64,000 bases of DNA from Rhodocyclales bacterium (lineage in GTDB: Bacteria; Pseudomonadota; Gammaproteobacteria; Burkholderiales; Rhodocyclaceae): contig JACRJA010000053.1 in assembly GCA_016235745.1 (NCBI GenBank), forward strand, positions 51,318-115,317, written 5' to 3'. Below the pieces are notes generated by a model. It saw nothing but the letters and a program-made list of their open reading frames with translations. It did not search any database and was not told the origin of the DNA. How positions within the stretch are numbered: position 1 is the stretch's first letter; each line of letters opens with the position of its first letter. A program made the position numbers and the translations under genes. Of this stretch, positions 57,614 through 64,000 are shown one piece after another.

Positions 57614-58765
57614 GTGTTCGAACGGGAGCGGACGACGAGGGGATTGCCGGCGCCGGAGCCGGAGGTGGCGGCGGCGAGCGAAGTCTTGCGCGCGCGCATC
57701 GCGGCGCGCATCGAGGAGGCCGGCGGTTGGGTGCCGTTTGCCGACTACATGCGCTGGGCGCTCTACGAGCCGGATCTGGGCTACTACAGCGGCGGGGCGA
57801 CGAAGTTCGGCCCAGCGGGGGATTTCATCACCGCGCCGGAGATCACGCCGCTCTTCGGGGCGACGCTCGCCGAAGCGATCGCGCCGGTGCTGCGTTGCAC
57901 GGGCGGCATCGTGCTCGAAGCCGGGGCGGGCACCGGTTTGCTCGCAGCTGACGTGCTGCGCCGGCTCGCCGAGCTCGGGGCCTTGCCCGAGCGCTACGCC
58001 ATCCTGGAAGTGTCGGGGTCGCTGCGCGCGCGCCAGCAGGAGACGATCGCGGCGCAGGCCGGGGAGCTCGCTGAACGGGTAGTCTGGCTCGACGAGGCGC
58101 CCGAAGCGTTCCGCGGGGTGCTGCTCGCCAACGAGGTGCTCGACGTGCTGCCGGTGCATCGGGTGGGCACGTTCGCGGGGGAGGTGTTCGAGCGCGGCGT
58201 GACGGTGCGCGACGGGGCGCTCGGCTGGGAGGATCGTCCGCCGACGCCGGCGGCGCTCGCCGGGCTGGAGGGGATCGAATTACCCCAGCTGGAGGGGCAG
58301 GAGTATGTGACGGAAGTGCACCCGGTGGTGCGCGCCTGGGTGGGGACGCTCGCCCGCGCCCTGCAGGCGGGCATGCTGCTCTTGATCGACTACGGCTATC
58401 CGCGGCAGACCTACTACGTGCCGTGGCGCTCGCGCGGCACGCTGCAGTGCTATTTCCGTCACCGCGTGGTCGACGATCCGCTGTGGCTGCCGGGGGCGAT
58501 GGACATCACGAGTTTCGTCGATTTCACTTCGGTGGCCGAGGCGGCCGAAGCGCAAGGCTTGGAGACGCTGGCCTTCATGAACCAGGCGGGGTTCTTGCTG
58601 GCCAACGGCATCCTGCAGCGGCTGGAGGAGCGTGCTGAGCCGGGAAGCCTCGCGTACCTCAAGGCGGCGCGCGCCCTGCAGCGGCTCATCATGCCGCACG
58701 AGATGGGCGAGCTCTTCAAGGTGATCGCGCTGGGGCGGGGGATCGAGGCGCCGCCCTGGGGGTGA
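57614..58765 (+). CDS. SAM-dependent methyltransferase of the MidA/NDUFAF7 family
   Basis: A 383-residue protein (DUF185). The SAM pocket is visible in GDFITAPEITPLFG, VLEAGAGTGLLAADVLRRL and YAILEVSGSLRARQQ; LLIDYGYPRQTYY and GTLQCYFRHRV are family blocks. In eukaryotes this family methylates an arginine of complex I subunit NDUFS2; the NDUFA9-like gene nearby (60955-61926) is also a complex I relative. Starts at GTG 57614 behind a G-rich site, 54 bp from the divergent reductase start. Confidence 0.9.
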   Translation: MFERERTTRGLPAPEPEVAAASEVLRARIAARIEEAGGWVPFADYMRWALYEPDLGYYSGGATKFGPAGDFITAPEITPLFGATLAEAIAPVLRCTGGIVLEAGAGTGLLAADVLRRLAELGALPERYAILEVSGSLRARQQETIAAQAGELAERVVWLDEAPEAFRGVLLANEVLDVLPVHRVGTFAGEVFERGVTVRDGALGWEDRPPTPAALAGLEGIELPQLEGQEYVTEVHPVVRAWVGTLARALQAGMLLLIDYGYPRQTYYVPWRSRGTLQCYFRHRVVDDPLWLPGAMDITSFVDFTSVAEAAEAQGLETLAFMNQAGFLLANGILQRLEERAEPGSLAYLKAARALQRLIMPHEMGELFKVIALGRGIEAPPWG

Positions 58766-58771
58766 AGACGC

Positions 58772-59569
58772 TCAGGCAGCTTGCGCTGCCGGCAGCAGCA
58801 CCTGGGCGATGGCCTGCGCGGCGCGCTCCCAGCCCGGTTCCAGCATGAGGGTGTGGCCAAAGTCGGGGAGGATGTGGGCGGTGGTGCCGTAGAACCGGGC
58901 CGTGGTCTTCACCTGCTCCGGCGGGATGATCTTGTCGTGTTCGGCGCCGAGGACGTGTATCGGCGCCGGGTGCTGTCTGGCGCGATCGATGCGCGCAAAC
59001 CCCATCATGTCCCAGATGGCGCGCAGCGACTCGGGGCCGCTCGCGGCCAGGTAGCGGCCGAGGTCGGTCTCGGGCGGTAGATGGTGGAAGAGGGCTTCGA
59101 CCAGGCTGCGGTGCGGTCTGCGTTTGCCGGTCATGAAGAGGTTCATTTCCAGCAGCGCCAGCGGCGAGCTCAGCAGCATGTGCAGGAGCGAGCCGGCAAG
59201 TCCGGTGGGCGGCACCGAGCACAGCAGCACGACTGCCGGAAAGGGGTGGCGCTCGAGGGCTTTCTGCGCGACGAATCCGCCCATGGAGTGGCCGATGAGG
59301 ATGGGCGCGGCGGGCAGGCGTTCCTGGGCGCGCAGCACGTCGTCGACGTAGTCGTCGATGGAAAGGGTATCGCGCGGGGAGGCGGTGCGTGAGCCGCCGT
59401 GGCCGCGCAGTGACAGCGCCCAGGCGTCGAACCCCCGGGCGGCGAACCAGGGCAGGAAGTGTTCCTGCCAGCACCAGGCGCCGACATAGGCGCCGTGGAG
59501 GAAGAGCAGTGGTGGGGCGTCGAGCGCTTTGGCGGGGGCTTCGTGCAGCAGTTCGAGGCAGTCGGGCAT
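58772..59569 (-). CDS. Alpha/beta hydrolase
   Basis: A 265-residue hydrolase. The oxyanion segment is LLFLHGAYVGAWCW, the nucleophile serine S95 sits in LIGHSMGG, the acid is probably in LGAEHDKIIPP, and the histidine in PDFGHTLML. It has a helical cap of about 100 residues. There is no signal peptide. Substrate unknown; lipase, esterase or epoxide-hydrolase-like activities are all possible. It converges with midA (6-base gap). Confidence 0.85.
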   Translation of the reverse strand: MPDCLELLHEAPAKALDAPPLLFLHGAYVGAWCWQEHFLPWFAARGFDAWALSLRGHGGSRTASPRDTLSIDDYVDDVLRAQERLPAAPILIGHSMGGFVAQKALERHPFPAVVLLCSVPPTGLAGSLLHMLLSSPLALLEMNLFMTGKRRPHRSLVEALFHHLPPETDLGRYLAASGPESLRAIWDMMGFARIDRARQHPAPIHVLGAEHDKIIPPEQVKTTARFYGTTAHILPDFGHTLMLEPGWERAAQAIAQVLLPAAQAA

Positions 59570-59689
59570 TTGGGGCTCGGGCAGAAGGGGGGCGGGGATT
59601 TTACAATGGTCGAGGCAGTCGATGATGTCTGAGGTGGCATTGGCCGTGCGCGTTTCGCCGGCCGGCGCAAGCGCTAATTTTCCATGATA

Positions 59690-60958
59690 CTACAGGCCCA
59701 GGCGTTCTTCGCGGCGGGAAAGGGGCGGGGCGGCGCCATTTTCCCTGCTTCGCTCGCGCGCCTTGACGGCGGCCACGCGCGCTTCGTGCAGTCGCGCCGG
59801 AATCTGGCTGCGCTCGGGGCAGGCGCGGGCGATGGCGCCGGCGTCAATGCTGCGGGCTGCGTCCAGCGTGTCGCGCCAGAGCCGCGCGACCGGTTCGTAG
59901 TCCACGTCCAGCCCTGGGCGGCCGAGGGCGTCGCAGGCGCAGGCATCGAGCAGCTGCAGGAAGCGCTCGGGGCGGCGCAAGGCGTCGCAGCGCTCGAGCA
60001 CGCGCACGCGGGTGGCGGGGCGAAGGCGCGGACCGCGGTGGATGAGCCCGTGTTCGCGGGCGGTGAGCACGGCCAGTTCCCGGCACTCGACGGGCGTGCG
60101 CAGCCGGCCGCAAATCGCAGGGATGAGCGCCGCGCCGCGGGCTTCATGGCCATAGTGGTGCGGCAACAGTTCCGGCGGCGTGCGCCCTTTGCCAACGTCG
60201 TGCAGCAGCACGGCGAAGCGGGTGGGCAGCGGCAGGGTTCGTTCGGCGGCCACGCGCAAGGCGGCGAGCAGGTGCACGCCGGTGTCGATCTCGGGGTGGT
60301 GGTTCGGCGGCTGCGGCACGCCGAAGAGGGCGTCGATTTCGGGCAGCAGGCGCGCGAGCGCGCCGCATTCACGCAACACCTCGATCATGTGATCGGGCCG
60401 CGGTTCCATGAGGCCGCGTGCGAGTTCCTGCCAGACGCGTTCGGGTACGAGGTGATCGACTTCGCCTTCTTTCACCATGCGCCGCATCAGCGCGAGCGTT
60501 TCGGTGGCCAGGGTGAAGTCGGGCAAGCGGGCGCTGAAGCGCGCTACGCGCAGGATGCGCACCGGGTCTTCGGCAAACGCCGGGCTGACGTGGCGCAGCA
60601 CCTTGCGGCGCAGATCTTCGAGGCCGCCGTAAGGGTCGATGAGGCGCCCGGTTTCGTCGCGGGCCATGGCGTTGATGGTGAGGTCGCGCCGGGCGAGGTC
60701 TTCTTCGAGGGTGACGTCAGGGCTGGTGTGAAAGGCGAAGCCGTGGTAGCCGCGTCCCGTCTTGCGCTCGGTGCGCGCGAGCGCGTATTCCTCTTTCGTC
60801 TCGGGGTGCAGGAAGACGGGAAAATCCTTGCCTACGGGCAGAAAACCGCGGGCGAGCATCTCTTCGGGCGTGGCGCCGACCACGACCCAGTCGCGGTCGC
60901 TCACCGGCCGGCCGAGGAGTTCGTCGCGGACGGCTCCGCCCACGCAGTAGATCTTCAT
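59690..60958 (-). CDS. cca: CCA-adding tRNA nucleotidyltransferase
   Basis: A 422-residue enzyme that builds or repairs the tRNA 3' CCA end. The nucleotidyltransferase core has [21 protein letters not shown] with the metal aspartates, then [10 protein letters not shown] and [17 protein letters not shown] for nucleotide selection. A C-terminal HD domain is intact ([11 protein letters not shown]), so it may also act as a phosphohydrolase, as in E. coli. ATG 60958 overlaps the upstream NDUFA9-like stop by 4 bases. Confidence 0.94.
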   Translation of the reverse strand: MKIYCVGGAVRDELLGRPVSDRDWVVVGATPEEMLARGFLPVGKDFPVFLHPETKEEYALARTERKTGRGYHGFAFHTSPDVTLEEDLARRDLTINAMARDETGRLIDPYGGLEDLRRKVLRHVSPAFAEDPVRILRVARFSARLPDFTLATETLALMRRMVKEGEVDHLVPERVWQELARGLMEPRPDHMIEVLRECGALARLLPEIDALFGVPQPPNHHPEIDTGVHLLAALRVAAERTLPLPTRFAVLLHDVGKGRTPPELLPHHYGHEARGAALIPAICGRLRTPVECRELAVLTAREHGLIHRGPRLRPATRVRVLERCDALRRPERFLQLLDACACDALGRPGLDVDYEPVARLWRDTLDAARSIDAGAIARACPERSQIPARLHEARVAAVKARERSRENGAAPPLSRREERLGL

Positions 60959-61926
60959 CCGTGGCGGGCGCGCATGCGCCAGAGGACGTAGCGGCTGCGG
61001 TAGGTGTCGTTGGCGAGATAGGCCGGCGCGATCGCTTCCATCGGCGTGGGTTCGAGCCCGAAGGGCAGGGGCTCGCCGTGGGCCACGCTGTCGATCGAGA
61101 GCGAATCGAGCATGTCGCGCGTGAGCGGCGGGTTGGGCAGGAGGTGTTCGATGAGCCACGCCTGCACTCGGGCGAGCCGCGGCGGCAGCGCCAGCACGCG
61201 GCGCGGGTGGCCGCTGGTGCGCGCGGCGTAGGCGACGGTCTCGGCCAGGGTGTAGACGGTGGGGCCGGCGAGCTTGTAGGTTTGCCCCGCGGCCTTGGCG
61301 GTGACGGCAGCGCGCAGGATCACCTCGACCACGTCGCCCACATAGACCGGTTGCAGCTTGGCCTGCGCTGCGCCGATCGGCAGGAGGGGAAAGCGCCGGG
61401 CGAGGGCGGCGAAGCGGTTGAGGAAGGAGTCGCCAGGCCCGAAAATGGCTGAGGGGCGCAGGAGGGTCCAGTCGAGTCCGTCGCCGGCGGCGCGGATGCG
61501 CGCTTCACCTTCTGCCTTGGATCGCAGGTATTGCGACGGGGCCTCGGGGGCGGCGCCCAGGGCGCTCAGGTGGATGAGGCGGCGCACGTCCTGCGCCTGG
61601 CAGGCGTCGGCGAGCTTTTGCGGCAGCTCGACGTGGACTTTGGCAAAATCCGGGCCGTAGGGGCGTCCGGGGCGCGAGTGCAGGGTGCCGACGAGGTTGA
61701 CGACCAGGCGCTTGCCGGCGCACAGGCGCTGGAGCGTCTTGGGGTCGTGTACGTCGGCTTCGACGATTTCGACCGTGGGCAGCAGCTTGAGGTCGCGCGC
61801 ATTCTGCAGGCGGCGGGTGGGTACGACGACACGCCAGCCTTCGGCAACGAGCCGGTCGAGCAGGTGGCTGCCGATGAATCCGGTGCCGCCGAGGACGAGG
61901 GCAGTGCGTTCGGTCGCGGTGGTCAT
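60955..61926 (-). CDS. NDUFA9-like NAD(P)-binding epimerase-fold protein
   Basis: A 323-residue atypical SDR. The Rossmann signature [17 protein letters not shown] (about residues 10-26) and [15 protein letters not shown] bind NAD(P). [26 protein letters not shown] and [21 protein letters not shown] place it in the complex I NDUFA9-like group, whose role in bacteria is unclear. ATG 61926 lies only 14 bases from the stop of the tnpB gene, so its original upstream region is gone or altered. It overlaps cca by 4 bases. Confidence 0.88.
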   Translation of the reverse strand: MTTATERTALVLGGTGFIGSHLLDRLVAEGWRVVVPTRRLQNARDLKLLPTVEIVEADVHDPKTLQRLCAGKRLVVNLVGTLHSRPGRPYGPDFAKVHVELPQKLADACQAQDVRRLIHLSALGAAPEAPSQYLRSKAEGEARIRAAGDGLDWTLLRPSAIFGPGDSFLNRFAALARRFPLLPIGAAQAKLQPVYVGDVVEVILRAAVTAKAAGQTYKLAGPTVYTLAETVAYAARTSGHPRRVLALPPRLARVQAWLIEHLLPNPPLTRDMLDSLSIDSVAHGEPLPFGLEPTPMEAIAPAYLANDTYRSRYVLWRMRARHG

Positions 61927-61929
61927 GGT

Positions 61930-62060
61930 GGTTTCTGCTCTCAAGAAAGTGCGCGAAGTTGCGCACGGTTCTCTTCCTGCCACGACGTGTCTTGAGGACC
62001 ACCGTCGTCTCTGACAGGCGTAACTTTCCCGACTACGACAGAGACCCTCTCTGCCGCAGC
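61930..62060 (-). ncRNA. Predicted omega-RNA (reRNA) region at the tnpB 3' end
   Basis: TnpB elements usually make their guide RNA from the 3' end of tnpB and the right end of the element. Here two hairpins can form on the minus strand: CAGAGA/TCTCTG (62039-62053) and GTGCGC/GCGCAC (61949-61966), close to the tnpB stop. The guide would be read from the host DNA after the right end, i.e. the start of the NDUFA9-like gene. Boundaries are inferred, not seen. Confidence 0.35.
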
Positions 62061-63281
62061 GCCGCCGTTGCCGGCCGGACTCGCCTCGGGTAGGGCAGTT
62101 ACGGTTGCCAGCCATTGCAGGTTGCGCGCTGCGTTGTGGTCACGGTCATGGTGCGTGCCGCATGCCGGGCACGTCCATTCCCGGTCGCTCAAGGTCAGCG
62201 CCTCGTTCTTCCAATTGCAGACGGAACACAGGCGGCTGCTCGGATACCAGCGATCGGCGAGGATCAGCCGGGCGCCGTAGCGCTTGGCCTTGTACTCCCT
62301 CTGCGCACGGAACCTTCCAAAGCCCACGTCAGAGAGGGCGCGGGCGAGCTTGTCGTTCGCCAGCATCCCCTTGACGTGCAAGTCCTCGATCCCGACCGCT
62401 TGGTTTTCGCGGCAGAGCCGAGTGGTGAGCTTGTGGGTGAAGTCCGCTCGGATATTGGCAATGCGGGCGTGCAGCCTTGCCAAGGTCTGAGCGGACTTCT
62501 TGCGGTTGTTGGACACCGGGAGTTTCGTGCCCTTCGGCAGACGGGCGTTCGGCGCAAACCCTGCCGCCACCTTGGCCGCTTCTACCTTACGGCTGAGGCG
62601 ACGGCTGCGGATTTTGAGGCGGCGCAGCGCGGCCTTGAGCGGCTTGGGTGCGTCGATCGATTCGCCATTGGAGAGCGTGGCGGCGGTCTTCAGGCCAAGA
62701 TCCACGCTGGTGACGTCATGCGCCTTACGTGGACGGTAGAACTGCGCATCGGGTACCTCGACCTGAATCGCGACGAACCAACGATCCGCCGAGCGCGAAA
62801 CGGTAGCGCCAAGAATTTTTCCCTCGAAGCGCAAGGCTTCGCGCATCCGCACCCAACCGATCTTGGGAAGGCGGATTGCCTTGTCTGCGACCGTGAGCTT
62901 GTCGTTGGCGACGTAGAAACTGTCGCGGCAGCGGCCCTTCTTCTTGAACTGCGGCGCATGCGCGGGCTTCCCGGCCTCGAGGTCGGCGAAGAACTGGGAC
63001 CATGCCTTGGCGAGATGGGCAAAGGGTTGCGCGTGGGCGTCCCGGTATATCTCCCGCAACCACGGGTGCCCGTTCTCGTCGAGCCACTGCGGATCACGGT
63101 ACTTGATGGCGTTGAACTGCTTTTTCAGCGCCATGGCGTTGGGTTTGCCGCCTGCCGCGTACTGCTTGTTCCACTCAGCGAGCGCCCAATTCCAGACCCG
63201 GCGAGCCGTGCCGCAAGCGCGCTTGAAATAGTCGGCTTGCTCGGGGGTGGGGCAGAGGGCGATCTTGTGGGTTAGGTGCAT
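61941..63281 (-). CDS. tnpB: RNA-guided endonuclease TnpB
   Basis: A 446-residue TnpB, the ancestor-type nuclease of Cas12. RuvC catalytic residues are intact: D194 in TSVDLGLK, E299 in VGIEDLHVKGM and D381 in HDRDHNAARN. The zinc finger has C352, C355, C371 and C374 (CSVC...CPAC). The N-terminal helix-turn-helix/wedge part is complete (KIALCPTPEQADYFKRACG). With an omega-RNA it would cut DNA beside a short TAM and help keep the element in place. ATG 63281 gives the usual start. Nearly full length, so likely active. Confidence 0.92.
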   Translation of the reverse strand: MHLTHKIALCPTPEQADYFKRACGTARRVWNWALAEWNKQYAAGGKPNAMALKKQFNAIKYRDPQWLDENGHPWLREIYRDAHAQPFAHLAKAWSQFFADLEAGKPAHAPQFKKKGRCRDSFYVANDKLTVADKAIRLPKIGWVRMREALRFEGKILGATVSRSADRWFVAIQVEVPDAQFYRPRKAHDVTSVDLGLKTAATLSNGESIDAPKPLKAALRRLKIRSRRLSRKVEAAKVAAGFAPNARLPKGTKLPVSNNRKKSAQTLARLHARIANIRADFTHKLTTRLCRENQAVGIEDLHVKGMLANDKLARALSDVGFGRFRAQREYKAKRYGARLILADRWYPSSRLCSVCNWKNEALTLSDREWTCPACGTHHDRDHNAARNLQWLATVTALPEASPAGNGGAAAERVSVVVGKVTPVRDDGGPQDTSWQEENRAQLRALS

Positions 63282-63458
63282 GAATACCCTTTAATACACT
63301 ATTGCGCACTATTTATAATACTAGAGGGGACCTCGATCACCCCCCGTTTTCCGAGAAATTCGGGGTGAAATAGGCTTTTTATGATAACAGGCACGGAATT
63401 CCGTCCCATTTCCCCCGTTTTGGCCGCTTCTGCCGGCCTCGTGCCCCGGTTTTTTCCT

Positions 63459-63494
63459 GCCCACGGCCGCTTTGGGCGCACCTCGGCCGTGGGC
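63459..63494. repeat. 11-bp perfect inverted repeat
   Basis: GCCCACGGCCG (63459-63469) and CGGCCGTGGGC (63484-63494) are exact complements with a 14-base loop, next to the end of the IS5-type transposase remnant. There is a T-run on the outer side of the left arm (63450-63455). It probably belongs to the end of the decayed element or to a bidirectional terminator. Confidence 0.5.
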
Positions 63495-63499
63495 GGGCC

Positions 63500-63860
63500 T
63501 CACCAGGGGAGGGCGCCCGACTTCACGAGCCACACCGTGCGCCGAACGGTGTAGGGCACAGCCATCAGGGTGAGGGTAAAGTCGGCTCGGGCTTGTCCGA
63601 GGGTACGGATCCTCTTGCCGCCCATCGCTTCGATCGCGGCAAACCCGTGCTCGACCCGGGCGCGGATGCGGGCAATGCGCGTGTTGCGCTGCTTCTGACG
63701 CTGGGACAGTGGCCGCTTGGGCTTGGCTTTGCGCTGAATCTGCGGCCGGTAGCCTTTGGCCTGGAGCGCTTCTTACCGCTCCTTGCGCGCTTCGCCCCGG
63801 TCGGCGTAGAGGTCGCGGCATGTGTTGCCCCGGTCGATGAGTCAGTCGAGATGCTGGACG
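63500..63860 (-). pseudogene. IS5-family transposase, C-terminal remnant with two stops
   Basis: The minus strand reads LIDRGNTCRDLYADRG, then QAKGYRPQIQRKAK, then NTRIARIRARVEHGFAAIEAM and TLMAVPYTVRRTVWL, the C-terminal half of an IS5-type (IS903/ISL2-like) DDE transposase, including the catalytic RxxxxxE region. Two stops interrupt it: TGA at 63842-63844 and TAA at 63773-63775. The upstream half is missing, because the frame is cut at 63860/63861 by the end of another element. Confidence 0.85.
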
Positions 63861-63912
63861 TGTCAGGCGACATGTAAAACTGACCCCCAAGCGACACGGA
63901 AAACTGACCCCT
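63861..63912. mobile_element. Terminal repeats of an IS21-family-like element (left end)
   Basis: The end begins TGTCAGGCGACATG at 63861. Two direct repeats, 63867-63888 and 63891-63912, share GCGACA...AAAACTGACCCC in a 24-base period. TG-initiated ends with internal ACTGACCCC repeats are typical of IS21-family elements. The element runs off the window to the right. Confidence 0.65.
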
Positions 63913-63939
63913 CCGTGAGCTCACCAGGAGGGTTCGCCC

Positions 63940-64000
63940 ATGAAGAAATCCGAATATAACGTTCCCCACACTCAGGTACGAGGGGAACCGATGCAGAGTC
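63940..64000 (+). CDS. First codons of a mobile-element gene (partial)
   Basis: ATG 63940 follows AGGAGG at 63926-63931, 8 bases away, and reads MKKSEYNVPHTQVRGEPM to the window edge. It is the first gene inside the IS21-like end. IS21 transposase genes (istA) normally begin here, but too little is visible to name it. Confidence 0.55.
   Translation, partial: MKKSEYNVPHTQVRGEPMQS

Larger units (their letters stand above)
61930..63330 (-). mobile_element. IS200/IS605-family (IS1341-like) TnpB-only element
   Basis: The element carries only tnpB, with no tnpA transposase, so it may move only with help. Boundaries are approximate. The left side has a direct repeat CACTATT-GCG-CACTATT (63297-63313) in an AT-rich promoter-like stretch. 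The right side includes the hairpin at 61949-61966. It sits immediately upstream of the NDUFA9-like gene. Confidence 0.6.

Noticed and set aside
63565..63969. A 134-codon minus-strand frame and a 94-codon plus-strand frame at the right end
   Set aside because: Both are shadows of the IS5-type transposase remnant, which is recognisable only in a third frame despite its stop codons.

Overview
The window looks like chromosome of a GC-rich betaproteobacterium, possibly Hydrogenophilales or Rhodocyclales. This is an inference from gene content: RpoH, tandem Neisseria-type porins, a Pil-Chp chemosensory cluster, fused IcmF, and a thioredoxin-like 2Fe-2S ferredoxin beside PagL. I saw no rRNA, tRNA or CRISPR array. 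Most of the window is dense core and accessory genome with very short gaps.

Layout. 1-1391: tail of a molybdenum hydroxylase, a MocA-type cytidylyltransferase and a nitroreductase. 1392-2054: a gene-poor junction with degenerate fragments. 2055-13198: a complete C-P lyase operon, phnF-D-C-E1-E2-G-H-I-J-K-L-M-N-P, visibly less GC-rich than its flanks and probably acquired as a block. It covers regulation, uptake, C-P bond cleavage and ribosyl phosphate recycling. 13393-17177: sulfate ABC transporter sbp-cysT-cysW-cysA. 17179-23856: carbohydrate and nitrogen accessory genes: a DUF2721 membrane protein, a GH13 glucosidase without its C-terminal domain, a GH5 exo-glucanase, and an asparaginase-glucokinase-ABC operon whose ABC protein has lost every ATPase motif.

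24044-33970: one long minus-strand unit, pilG-pilH-pilI-pilJ-chpA followed by an Atm1-type ABC exporter. 34032-45981: cofactor and housekeeping genes: thiE-hemL; rnb-tonB-aroE; a fused Adhesin_E-like/alpha-carbonic-anhydrase-like protein with two lost zinc ligands; recQ; thiD-thiC. 45974-49731: rpoH with a CIRCE element at its promoter, then two tandem porins, each with a terminator, a promoter and the same GTTGC-N6-GCAAC palindrome at nearly the same distance from the -35 box.

49824-61926: a small periplasmic protein, icmF behind a perfect 20-bp palindromic operator, an alpha/beta hydrolase broken by an in-frame amber codon, ferredoxin, PagL, an HD plus HD-GYP protein, a pteridine-reductase-like SDR, a MidA-type methyltransferase, a hydrolase, cca and an NDUFA9-like protein. 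61930-64000 is mobile DNA: a TnpB (IS200/IS605) element directly upstream of the NDUFA9-like gene, then a decayed IS5-type transposase cut by the end of a probable IS21-family element that runs off the window.

No single locus is convincingly a new system. The strongest unusual signals are the pseudo-ATPase ABC protein in an operon with glucokinase, the zinc-ligand-deficient carbonic-anhydrase fusion, CIRCE control of rpoH, the matched porin operators, the icmF palindrome and the TnpB element with its predicted guide.
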